NCBI RefSeq assembly: GCF_001295265.1
Contig: NZ_LJOD01000003.1
Location: 1-64,000, forward strand
Length of the DNA stretch: 64,000 nt
Source: Chryseobacterium indologenes
GTDB taxonomy: Bacteria; Bacteroidota; Bacteroidia; Flavobacteriales; Weeksellaceae
Direction of reading: 5' to 3'
The notes under the pieces are model-generated. The model was not told the origin of the DNA. It searched no databases and saw only the letters and a list, made by a program, of their open reading frames with translations. The position numbers were made by a program, and so were the translations under genes. Each line of letters opens with the position of its first letter. The stretch's first letter is position 1. Of this stretch, positions 44,634 through 52,710 are shown piece after piece.

Positions 44634-45479
44634 ATGGAATTTAAAAACTTGGCAGGAACTGATATTAAAGAACTTTTAGGTGTATTTAATCTCTCTTTTT
44701 CAGATTATATCGTTCCTTTTCATCTGTCAGAAGAACAGCTTATTTCAAAAATAAATACGGAAAAAATAAATTTAAATATCTCAGTAGGGGCATTTGAATC
44801 CGGGCAGCTAAAAGGTTTTATTCTGCAGGCAGAAAAGGAAGGCGAAGGCGGAAGAATAATCTATAATGCAGGAACCGGAGTAATTCCGGAAGCCAGAGGA
44901 AAGGGGCTGGTAAGAAAAATGTATGATTTTATTCTTCCCATATTAAAGGAAAAAAAAGCAGATAAATTACTGCTTGAAGTTATTGAAGGAAATGAGGCCG
45001 CCATCCGGGCTTATGAAAATTTAGGTTTCAAAGTAGTACGGAAATTGCTTTGCTTCAGAGGAAATATTATGATGTCAAAAGAAAATCCTGATATTACCAT
45101 AAGAGAAATGGGAGGCTTTGAATGGGAGGCTTTTCGGTCTTTTTGGGATGTTGAGCCTTCATGGCAGGCTTCTGTTTTCGTTCTTAATGATATCCCCGGT
45201 GAATGTATGGTTCTTGGAGCCTATAAGAATACTAAGCTTGTAGGATATATTGTATATCATCCTTTGGCAAAAAAGATATATCAGCTGGCAGTCGATAAAA
45301 ATTACAGGAAACAAGGAGTTGCATCAATGCTTTTTAAAGCAATAGCGCACATGGCCGAAGGTTCAGCTGTATCAGTAAATAATGTAGATCATGTGTCAAA
45401 AGAAGCTCTTTCATTTCTGGACAATACTGTGGGTATGAAAAACTGGATAACGCAGCTGGAGATGAAAAAAAATCTCTAG
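44634..45479 (+). CDS. Tandem GNAT acetyltransferase
   Basis: This 281-residue protein has two GNAT folds. The first (about 1-145) has the acetyl-CoA loop VIPEARGKGLVRKMYDF and the C-terminal LLLEVIEGNEAAIRAYENLG. The second (about 155-281) has LAVDKNYRKQGVASMLFKA. Q/R-x-x-G-x-G/A motifs are recognisable in both (ARGKGLV and RKQGVA). Such double-GNAT proteins acetylate small molecules or peptides; the substrate is unknown. It stands alone, with a promoter before it and terminator upstream. Confidence 0.87.
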   Translation: MEFKNLAGTDIKELLGVFNLSFSDYIVPFHLSEEQLISKINTEKINLNISVGAFESGQLKGFILQAEKEGEGGRIIYNAGTGVIPEARGKGLVRKMYDFILPILKEKKADKLLLEVIEGNEAAIRAYENLGFKVVRKLLCFRGNIMMSKENPDITIREMGGFEWEAFRSFWDVEPSWQASVFVLNDIPGECMVLGAYKNTKLVGYIVYHPLAKKIYQLAVDKNYRKQGVASMLFKAIAHMAEGSAVSVNNVDHVSKEALSFLDNTVGMKNWITQLEMKKNL

Positions 45480-45537
45480 AAGTTCAGTTTTAATATACTT
45501 TTAACCTCATTCGTTTTTCCGAAAGATGTACAGGACG

Positions 45538-45545
45538 TAACTTTG
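45538..45545 (+). promoter_or_regulatory. Promoter -7 element before phosphodiesterase gene
   Basis: TAACTTTG lies 15 bases before the start codon, implying a very short leader. Confidence 0.5.
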
Positions 45546-45559
45546 TCAAAATTTTAACA

Positions 45560-46843
45560 ATGAAGCGAGGAATACAAATTTTACTGCTGTTTTTTTCTTT
45601 GACCGTTTTCGCCAGGCAAGCCATTACAGATACTGCACAGATTATCATCCCCGGTCGTACCAATAGCATAGAAACCCAGACAAAACCTTATGTGATCCTG
45701 ATTTCAACAGATGGATTTCGTTATGATTACGCCCAAAAATATAAGGCTGAAAACCTTTTACAGCTCTCCAAAAATGGAGTACAGGCCAAGGCAATGATTC
45801 CAAGCTACCCGAGTATTACTTTTCCTAACCATTGGAGTCTGATCACAGGGCTGTATCCTTCTCATCATGGCCTGATTGACAACTTCTTCTACGATTATAA
45901 AAGGCAGGAAGCTTATGCAATGAGTAATAAAAAGAATGCTGAAGACGGAAGCTGGTACGGCGGAACTCCGCTTTGGGCGCTGGCTGAAAAACAGGGAATG
46001 GTATCCGCATCTTTAATGTGGGTAGGCTCTGCAAGTGATGCCGGAGGAATGAGGCCTTCTTATTACTATCCCTATCATGAAAAGTTTACTCCCTCTGAAA
46101 AAGTACATAAAGTATTGAACTGGCTGAAGCTGCCTGAAGATAAAAGACCTCATTTCATCTCATTATACTTTCCGGAAGTTGACGGAAGCGGCCACCACTA
46201 CGGCCCGGATACACGGGAAACTGAAAATGCGGTTCAGTTAATTGATCAGGCTGTAGGTGACCTGGTTCAGAAAGTAAATGATTTAGGCCTAAAGAATGTC
46301 AACTTTATTTTTGTTTCAGATCATGGAATGATTAAAGTAGATGGGGGCGCACCGTTAGAAATTCCGGCTATGCTTTTTGATAAAAACAGATTTGATTTCT
46401 ATAACTCCCAGACCCTGCTGAGAGTATATGTAAAGAATCCTGCTGAAATAAAAGCAGCATATAAAGAATTAAAAGCTCATCAGACAAATGACTATGAGGT
46501 GTATCTGGATAGAAAACTTCCTAAATACCTTCATTTTGCGACAAAAGATGACGTCTACGGCAGAATTGGGCAAATTCTTCTCATTCCGAAGGCCCCGAAA
46601 ATATTTCTGGAAAAAGGCAAAAAAACTTCAGTTGGAAAACATGGTTATAATCCTGGAATAGTTCCGGAAATGAAAGCAACATTCTATGCCTGGGGTCCGG
46701 AATTTAAAAACAATCAGGTAATTAATGAGTTTGAAAATGTAAATGTTTACCCCTTGGTTGCCGAGGTTTTGGGATTAAAAACGGATCAGCCGGTCGACGG
46801 AAAACTGAAAGTTCTGAGGAAAATATTAAAAGAAAAAAAGTAG
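45560..46843 (+). CDS. Ectonucleotide pyrophosphatase/phosphodiesterase (alkaline phosphatase superfamily)
   Basis: This 427-residue exported protein has a signal peptide (to about residue 19). Active-site residues match the NPP family: metal ligand D51 (LISTDGFR), nucleophile T87 in PSYPSITFPNH, N90, then EVDGSGHHYGPDT and SDHGM, and a final KHGYNPG histidine. It hydrolyses phosphodiester or pyrophosphate bonds of nucleotides or phospholipid-like substrates in the periplasm. Length is usual for bacterial NPPs. It is the last plus-strand gene before a convergent minus-strand pair. Confidence 0.93.
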   Translation: MKRGIQILLLFFSLTVFARQAITDTAQIIIPGRTNSIETQTKPYVILISTDGFRYDYAQKYKAENLLQLSKNGVQAKAMIPSYPSITFPNHWSLITGLYPSHHGLIDNFFYDYKRQEAYAMSNKKNAEDGSWYGGTPLWALAEKQGMVSASLMWVGSASDAGGMRPSYYYPYHEKFTPSEKVHKVLNWLKLPEDKRPHFISLYFPEVDGSGHHYGPDTRETENAVQLIDQAVGDLVQKVNDLGLKNVNFIFVSDHGMIKVDGGAPLEIPAMLFDKNRFDFYNSQTLLRVYVKNPAEIKAAYKELKAHQTNDYEVYLDRKLPKYLHFATKDDVYGRIGQILLIPKAPKIFLEKGKKTSVGKHGYNPGIVPEMKATFYAWGPEFKNNQVINEFENVNVYPLVAEVLGLKTDQPVDGKLKVLRKILKEKK

Positions 46844-46854
46844 AATATAAGACA

Positions 46855-46883
46855 GTTTCGGCGCACCAAAGGTGCGCCGAAAC
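46855..46883. repeat. Perfect 13-bp GC-rich palindrome
   Basis: GTTTCGGCGCACC and GGTGCGCCGAAAC form a perfect 13-bp stem with an AAA loop. No T run follows on either strand. It lies between convergent genes. Confidence 0.8.
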
Positions 46884-46940
46884 TCTTACAGGACATAAAA
46901 TAAAACCATTCCTGCAGCTTTAGCCAGACCTGAAAAATAT

Positions 46941-46972
46941 AAAAGACCCTTCCGGCAGAAAGAGTCTTTTTT
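46941..46972. terminator. Bidirectional terminator between convergent genes
   Basis: AAAAGACCCTT and AAGAGTCTTTT (one mismatch) form a stem with A and T tracts on both sides, so it can serve both strands. Confidence 0.75.
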
Positions 46973-46988
46973 ATACAATGATGAAGAA

Positions 46989-48044
46989 CTATAAAGACTT
47001 CATATCAATCACAAAACGGTATTTTACATCGCTCTTAAGCATTCTTTCATAGGCATGATTAATATCCTGTATTTTGATCAGTTCAATTTCAGAAACAATA
47101 TTATTTTTCCCGCAGAAATCCAGCAATTCCTGTGTTTCGGCAATCCCTCCAATAAGTGATCCCGCAACAGAACGACGCTGAAAGATCATTGGCCTTGTGC
47201 TGACAGTATCATTTTCGAATTCCCCCACAAAACCTACAAGTACAATCGTCCCATTCAGTCTGAGGGTTTGCATATAAGGGGTGATATCATGTTCATAAGG
47301 AACAGTATCAATAATCAGGTCAAATTTTCCTTTTACAGCATCCATTTGAGAACCATAAGTAGAAATAACAACGTGATCAGCTCCAAGCTGTCTGGCGTCT
47401 TCGGTTTTCTCCGCTGTTCTGGTGAATAATGTGACTTCTGCACCTAACCCTTTGGCTAGTTTGATAGCCATATGTCCTAATCCTCCAAGTCCCACAACAG
47501 CTACTTTAGAGCCAGGGCCGGCATTCCAGTGTCTCAAAGGCGACCAGGTTGTAATTCCTGCACACAGGAGAGGAGCAACGGCAGCCGGATCTAAATTTTC
47601 AGGAACACTTAAAACAAAATGTTCGTCAACCACTACTTTTTGGGAATATCCTCCAAAAGTATGGCCTCCCAGGTGTTGGTCCTTACCATTATAAGTTCCT
47701 GTAAATCCGTTTAAACAGTACTGTTCAAGATCATGCTGACAGCTGTCGCAGTGTCCGCAGGAATCTACCATGCAGCCCACAGCGGCAAGGTCTCCAACTT
47801 TAAATTTAGATACTTCGCTTCCCACATTCGTAATTCTTCCTACAATTTCATGTCCGGGAACCACAGGATACAAAGATCCGCCCCAGTCATTTCTGGCTGT
47901 ATGAAGGTCAGAATGACATACCCCGCAATATAGAATTTCAATTTCTACATCCTTGGAAGTTACCGTTCTTCTTTCAATATTCATTTCTTTCAGGTCAGCT
48001 GTCCTGGATTCTGCTCCGTAGGCTTTTACTGTAATTGTGCTCAT
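46989..48044 (-). CDS. NAD(P)-dependent zinc alcohol dehydrogenase
   Basis: This 351-residue protein belongs to the medium-chain dehydrogenases (YahK/AdhC, cinnamyl alcohol dehydrogenase-like group). The catalytic zinc site has C40 in CGVCHSDLHTA and H65-E66 in GHEIVG; the structural zinc has C96, C99, C102 and C110 (CGHCDSCQHDLEQYC). The cofactor domain has GLGGLGHMAIKLAKGLGAEV. It reduces aldehydes with NAD(P)H. It lies 31 bases after a truncated cupin gene on the same strand and opposite an AraC regulator, a common Bacteroidota grouping. Confidence 0.94.
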   Translation of the reverse strand: MSTITVKAYGAESRTADLKEMNIERRTVTSKDVEIEILYCGVCHSDLHTARNDWGGSLYPVVPGHEIVGRITNVGSEVSKFKVGDLAAVGCMVDSCGHCDSCQHDLEQYCLNGFTGTYNGKDQHLGGHTFGGYSQKVVVDEHFVLSVPENLDPAAVAPLLCAGITTWSPLRHWNAGPGSKVAVVGLGGLGHMAIKLAKGLGAEVTLFTRTAEKTEDARQLGADHVVISTYGSQMDAVKGKFDLIIDTVPYEHDITPYMQTLRLNGTIVLVGFVGEFENDTVSTRPMIFQRRSVAGSLIGGIAETQELLDFCGKNNIVSEIELIKIQDINHAYERMLKSDVKYRFVIDMKSL

Positions 48045-48075
48045 TATAGTTGTATTTAAGTTAATAGATTATGAT

Positions 48076-48348
48076 TTATAAATGATTATACTCATCATTG
48101 CTTAAGGGCTCCAGCCATTTGATAACGCTGTTTGGGATATTCGTATTAATGGCAATGTGTGTAAATCCACCTGTCGGATCTGCACCATGATAGTGAATGA
48201 TCCCCCGGAGAATATTCACCGTATCTCCTGGACAAAGAGCCTGTACGCGCTTATCTTTTTGCTGGTAAAAACCGTTTCCTGAAGTTACAATTAAAATCTG
48301 TTTTTTCTTCAGGAAAAATAATGATTCAATAGTTCCATAACAATGCAA
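48076..48348 (-). pseudogene. Truncated cupin-domain gene
   Basis: About 80 residues match the second half of small cupins found beside such dehydrogenases: QILIVTSGNGFYQQKDKRVQ, then LCPGDTVNILRGIIHYHG, FTHIAINTN and a C-terminal EWL-like PLSNDEYNHL. The first half, which normally holds the metal-binding HxH motif (WHxHPxGQ), is missing. The sequence upstream to the araC promoter encodes nothing cupin-like in any frame that I could see, and the only start is a TTG. A 5' deletion is the best explanation. It may still be transcribed with the dehydrogenase. Confidence 0.65.
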
Positions 48349-48440
48349 AAGTCGAAACTTTTAGAAAAACAGAGCTTATACAGATTACCGGAATACTTAC
48401 CAATTTTACAGTCCTTATTCCATGCTACAGAGGAAAGTAG

Positions 48441-48448
48441 TAATTTTG
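48441..48448 (+). promoter_or_regulatory. Promoter -7 element before araC-type gene
   Basis: TAATTTTG lies 22 bases before the start codon. Confidence 0.55.
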
Positions 48449-48470
48449 AATACGATTTAAAGCATATTTT

Positions 48471-49373
48471 ATGGAAAATCAGGCCGTTGAAAAGATCAGC
48501 AGTATTTCGGAGTACAATAAAATGACGAATCATGAAACACTTCATCCGTTGGTAAGTGTAGTCGATTTTTCAAAATCGGATCCGATATGTCAGTACAGGA
48601 GAACCTATTCCTTTTATACCGTTTTTCTGAAAGATGTTATCTGCGGGGATATGCATTACGGGAAACACAGTTATGACTATCAGGAGGGGACATTGGTTTT
48701 CATTGCTCCGGGGCAGATAAGTGGTGTCACCAATGACGGCAGGTCTGTTCAGCCCGGAGGATATGCGCTGCTTTTTCACCCGGATCTGATCAAAGGAACC
48801 AACCTTGGTAAAAACATTAATGAATATACCTTTTTTTCCTATGATGTACATGAAGCACTCCATCTCTCTGAAAAAGAAAGAGAAATCGTTCTGGAATGTT
48901 TTAAGAATATTAGGCTCGAATTAGAACAATCCATTGATAAATATAGCAAATCACTGATTGTAAATAATATAGAATTATTTCTGAACTACTGTATGCGTTT
49001 TTATGACCGGCAGTTTATTACCAGAGACCATATCAATCAGGGAGTGATCGGAAAATTTGAAAAGCTGGTGGATGATTACTTTACATCGGATAATCCTAAA
49101 ACGATAGGCTTTCCGATGGTTCATTATTTTGCAGAACAGCTTAACCTTTCTGCTAATTATTTCGGAGACCTGATTAAAAAAGAATTGGGAATTTCCGCAC
49201 AGGAGTTTATTCATAATAAGCTCATAGAAATGGCTAAACAGCTCATCATGAATCCAGCCAAATCCATCAGTGAAATTTCCTATGATCTCGGCTTTAAATA
49301 TCCGCAGCACTTTACAAGACTGTTCAAAACCAAAGTGGGAATTTCTCCAAGTGAGTACAAAAGCCTTAATTAA
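48471..49373 (+). CDS. AraC-family transcriptional regulator
   Basis: This 300-residue protein has an N-terminal cupin-type sensor domain (about 30-180, with GTLVFIAPGQIS and PGGYALLFHPDLI) and a C-terminal AraC double helix-turn-helix (about 195-300; NLSANYFGDLIKKELGISAQ, AKSISEISYDLGFKYPQHFT, FKTKVGISPSEYK). It is divergent from the dehydrogenase/cupin pair and probably controls it. The start is ATG 48471; ATG 48522 is an alternative. Inducer unknown. Confidence 0.92.
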   Translation: MENQAVEKISSISEYNKMTNHETLHPLVSVVDFSKSDPICQYRRTYSFYTVFLKDVICGDMHYGKHSYDYQEGTLVFIAPGQISGVTNDGRSVQPGGYALLFHPDLIKGTNLGKNINEYTFFSYDVHEALHLSEKEREIVLECFKNIRLELEQSIDKYSKSLIVNNIELFLNYCMRFYDRQFITRDHINQGVIGKFEKLVDDYFTSDNPKTIGFPMVHYFAEQLNLSANYFGDLIKKELGISAQEFIHNKLIEMAKQLIMNPAKSISEISYDLGFKYPQHFTRLFKTKVGISPSEYKSLN

Positions 49374-49471
49374 AGGCAAGTCTCTATTCCGTATATGATT
49401 TTTGCGGATACTAATATTCTGTAATTTTTTTATTTATTACCTTTAAAATAAGAAAATTTTTCAGTTTTATC

Positions 49472-50812
49472 ATGAAATCGCAAGAGAAAGGCACCCATGT
49501 TTTTGAAACCCGTTTTGCAAGAATTACCGCTTTAAAAGAGAATGGTATTATTAAGACTAAAAGCATCCGGTATGCTTATTCCGAAAGATTTCAGAAACCG
49601 GTCCCTGTAGAACCTTTGGGGCTGGATATTGTGTTTCCTGATAAAACTCCGGTATGTCCTCAGAAGATCAGCCCGCTTGTGGAAAAGATGATAGGTCCTA
49701 CACAGATTGAGGACTTTAACCCGGATGAATCAACACAATACCTTTCGGTGATCCGCCCTGAAAATTTCAGAGAAAATGAGAAACTTCCGGTTGTGGTTTG
49801 GATTCATGGCGGCTCTCATGAAATCGGCTGCGGAGACCTTCCCACCGCTGATGCAGGAGAGTGGGTGAAGGAACAGAACATCATAGTTGTCAATGTATCT
49901 TACAGGCTCGGACTGTTCGGCTTTTTAGGAGGTGATGAAACAAGACCTCCCAATCTGGGACTTTTTGATATCATAGAAGCACTGAAATGGATCAGAAATT
50001 ACATTTCTGACTTTGGAGGTGATGCTGAAAATATTACACTCCTTGGACAGTCTTCAGGAGGCGATGCCATAGCACATCTGATGATTTCTGATGGAGTGGA
50101 AAACCTTTTTCAAAGAGTTATTATTCAAAGTGCTCCCTTAGGATTGCGTCACAAACGACAGAAAATGTCTGCCGAATTTCTGAGAAAAACAGAAAGCCTG
50201 AAAAATGACCCCGATATCTATAAAATGATGGACGAATATGGAAAATATGTACCGTCTGTGATAAAATACGGCCTGAAAGCAGCAATGCCTTTCGGAACAC
50301 AATACGGCTTCCCCCCTTTATGCAATGAAAATGAAGCCGTGGAAAAATGGAAATCGGTTGCCGGAAAATATGATGTTCTGATTGGTCTGAATAATGATGA
50401 AACAGCATTTTACCTTAAAACGTCCGAAGCTTTAAACAAATATTTCGGAAAAGGTTTTGGTCTGAAAATTATGGATAAAACGGTTCAGAAAACTACAGAA
50501 TTTATTTACGGAAAGCCAGCCGGACAATTCGCAGAAGATTTTGCCCGGGCAGGCGGAAATGTATATCTCTTCAGAATTCATTCAGGATTACGGGATAACC
50601 AGATAGGAGCTGCGCACTGTATTGATCTTCCTCTTATTTTCGGAAATGCATCAGCCTGGAAACCAGCAGAATTATTGAAAGATGTTTCCTGGGAATATAT
50701 CCATGAAAACGGGAAAAAAATCCGTGCACTCTGGGCAGAATTTGCAAGAACCGGACATATATCCGATGCATCAGAAAAGCCTGAAATACTTAGCCTCAGG
50801 AAGGTTGAATAA
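49472..50812 (+). CDS. Type B carboxylesterase family protein
   Basis: This 446-residue alpha/beta hydrolase has the oxyanion-hole stretch VVWIHGGSHEIGCG and the nucleophile elbow GQSSGG with S194. The likely triad is S194, E310 (NNDETAFYL) and H382 (GAAHCIDLPLIFG). VNVSYRLGLFGFL is a strong family motif. There is no signal peptide, so it should act in the cytoplasm on esters or lactones. Length is slightly shorter than the usual 480-550. It follows the AraC gene by 98 bases; a metabolic link to the dehydrogenase is possible. Confidence 0.9.
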   Translation: MKSQEKGTHVFETRFARITALKENGIIKTKSIRYAYSERFQKPVPVEPLGLDIVFPDKTPVCPQKISPLVEKMIGPTQIEDFNPDESTQYLSVIRPENFRENEKLPVVVWIHGGSHEIGCGDLPTADAGEWVKEQNIIVVNVSYRLGLFGFLGGDETRPPNLGLFDIIEALKWIRNYISDFGGDAENITLLGQSSGGDAIAHLMISDGVENLFQRVIIQSAPLGLRHKRQKMSAEFLRKTESLKNDPDIYKMMDEYGKYVPSVIKYGLKAAMPFGTQYGFPPLCNENEAVEKWKSVAGKYDVLIGLNNDETAFYLKTSEALNKYFGKGFGLKIMDKTVQKTTEFIYGKPAGQFAEDFARAGGNVYLFRIHSGLRDNQIGAAHCIDLPLIFGNASAWKPAELLKDVSWEYIHENGKKIRALWAEFARTGHISDASEKPEILSLRKVE

Positions 50813-50943
50813 AAAAATCTGCTATATACTGAATTGGGCTTTTGTGAAACATATAGATGAAGGAGTGTAGTTGGTTGAATTTTATTCATTAATTAGTGAT
50901 ATTTTATGTATATTTAATTAATCAAACCATAAAATAAATCATT

Positions 50944-51111
50944 ATGAAAACAAAAAATCTTTTACATGTACGAAAAATTGAAAGAGAAAAGCTTAAAAGC
51001 CTGAAAGCAGGAGACCGATGGGGTAACCGGGTATGCTGTACCTATAACGAGGATAACTTTTGTTGTGAATGGGCCAGTGATTTTATGAACTGCCGCGGAA
51101 TTCAGTGCTAG
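50944..51111 (+). CDS. Small six-cysteine peptide, candidate RiPP/bacteriocin-like precursor
   Basis: A 55-residue open frame runs from ATG 50944 to TAG 51109-51111. Residues about 5-23 (NLLHVRKIEREKLKSLKAG) resemble the leader of Bacteroidota bacteriocin-like peptides, whose usual form is LxKLxREELKxIKGG; here the final GG is AG. The remaining 32 residues hold six cysteines at 31, 32, 40, 41, 50 and 55, two as CC pairs, and are acidic and aromatic. It stands alone between a carboxylesterase and a convergent amylase gene, is followed by a hairpin terminator, and has no modification or export gene beside it. Product class is inferred. Confidence 0.7.
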   Translation: MKTKNLLHVRKIEREKLKSLKAGDRWGNRVCCTYNEDNFCCEWASDFMNCRGIQC

Positions 51112-51145
51112 AATCAGTAAAAATATAGTGTTTAAAGAATCAGCT

Positions 51146-51185
51146 GAGGCATACGTAGTTTTCATGTATGCCTCTATTTTTGTTA
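51146..51185 (+). terminator. Terminator after the six-cysteine peptide gene
   Basis: GAGGCATAC pairs perfectly with GTATGCCTC, followed by TATTTTTGTT. Confidence 0.85.
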
Positions 51186-51194
51186 TTTTGGCTT

Positions 51195-52667
51195 TTATTC
51201 AGGAATCCAGACACTTACATTTCCTGCGGGAACCGGGAAATTTCCCCACCCGTTTTCATCAATAATAACCTTATCTTTGAATCTCTTCAACAGATCCTTA
51301 CACTTTTTTCCGGCATAGGATTTTCCCATTTCCATAGGCTTATTATAAGCATCTTTGTTGCTCAGCACCACAGCACATCCTGTATGTTCATCATCTCCTT
51401 CACGTATCCATCCAAGACAATTGGCATCTTCAAAGTAATCCCGCTGCTCTCCGTAAGCATGATTCTTTCTGGCTAGCAGAAGCTCTTCAATTCCGTCTAC
51501 TTTAGGCAAAAATATTTCCTGATCATTTCCCGCTTTGTCTTTATCAATATAATGAGCGCCATACAGGTCTGGATAAAAAATACAGGGGTAACCGTCTTTC
51601 CGTAACAGAATCAGAGCATAGGCAATAGGTTTAAACCAGGATTCAACAGGAGCTTCAAGATCCTGTAAAGGTTGTGTGTCATGATTATCAACAAGGCTTA
51701 CCGAGTGCATTGGGTCAGCTTCAGTGAGAGATCCTTCAAAAATTCTCCGGAGATCATAAGAGGCTCCTTCTTTTGAGGCATTATGAAAATTGTTTTGAAG
51801 CGAGCTGTCAAAGAGGCTCATGCAGCCTTCCGTTACTTCAATGTATTTCTGAAGGAGATGAAGGCGGCCGGGAGCCCAGTATTCACCCACCGCAAAAATA
51901 TTCTTCCCGGAATTGGAGCGGAGCATAGTCAGCCACTCTTTATAGAAATCAAAAGAAATATGTTTTAAAGCATCCAGCCTCACCCCGTCGAAATCAGTTT
52001 GGTCAAAATACCACTGGGCCCATTTATTCAGTTCTTCACGTACAAAAGGATTGCGGTGCTCAATGTCATTATACATCAGGTAATCGTAATTCCCTTTTTC
52101 ATCATCAATCATTTCTTCCCAGTCGTCTCCATATTCAGACTGTATTTTGAAAATATGGGATTCCATGCCTTCAGCATAATCTACACCACTGAAACAGGTG
52201 AAATTCCACTCAAAATCAGAATATTTTCTGTTCCGGCCGGGAAAAGTAAAATGAGTATAGGATTCAATCTCAATCACATCGGAAATAACCTTTTCCCTGT
52301 TGTTTTCATCTACCTTCACCGCTTTGAACTTTTCCAGTGAATCACCTCCTGCTTTATGTCCCAGTACAATATCTACAATAATTTCTATATGGTGCTTCTT
52401 TAAGGCTTTAATGGCTTTAATATAATCTTTTTTTGTACCGTATTTGGTAGGAAGAGTTCCTTTCTGGTCGAATTCCCCGAGATCGTAAAGATCATAAGCG
52501 TCATATCCGGTAGAATAGCCACCGTTTGCTCCTTTGTAAGCGGGAGGAAACCATACGGAAGTAATTCCCAGTCTGGAGAGATGTGCAGCTTGTTTTTCAG
52601 CTTCTTTCCATAATTTACTTTCTCCTTCGGAATACCAGTGGAAAAATTGAATCATTGTTGGGTTCAT
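51195..52667 (-). CDS. Cytoplasmic alpha-amylase, GH13 family
   Basis: This 490-residue enzyme hydrolyses alpha-1,4-glucan bonds. GH13 regions are all visible: DIVLGH (region I), GVRLDALKH with nucleophile D232, GEYW with acid/base E262, and VDNHDT with D330. There is no signal peptide, matching cytoplasmic GH13_5-type amylases that use internal glycogen or imported dextrins. The start was placed at ATG 52667 (MNPTMIQFFHWY); the longer frame begins at a TTG that overlaps a promoter-like TACCTTG. DNA polymerase IV lies just upstream on the same strand. Confidence 0.93.
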   Translation of the reverse strand: MNPTMIQFFHWYSEGESKLWKEAEKQAAHLSRLGITSVWFPPAYKGANGGYSTGYDAYDLYDLGEFDQKGTLPTKYGTKKDYIKAIKALKKHHIEIIVDIVLGHKAGGDSLEKFKAVKVDENNREKVISDVIEIESYTHFTFPGRNRKYSDFEWNFTCFSGVDYAEGMESHIFKIQSEYGDDWEEMIDDEKGNYDYLMYNDIEHRNPFVREELNKWAQWYFDQTDFDGVRLDALKHISFDFYKEWLTMLRSNSGKNIFAVGEYWAPGRLHLLQKYIEVTEGCMSLFDSSLQNNFHNASKEGASYDLRRIFEGSLTEADPMHSVSLVDNHDTQPLQDLEAPVESWFKPIAYALILLRKDGYPCIFYPDLYGAHYIDKDKAGNDQEIFLPKVDGIEELLLARKNHAYGEQRDYFEDANCLGWIREGDDEHTGCAVVLSNKDAYNKPMEMGKSYAGKKCKDLLKRFKDKVIIDENGWGNFPVPAGNVSVWIPE

Positions 52668-52710
52668 AAATGGTGAATTTGGCCAATACAAGGTAGTGAA
52701 AATTTTTCAC

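Noticed and set aside
46855..46883. Reading the 13-bp palindrome as the terminator of the phosphodiesterase gene
   Set aside because: No T tract follows, and a standard bidirectional terminator lies at 46941-46972.
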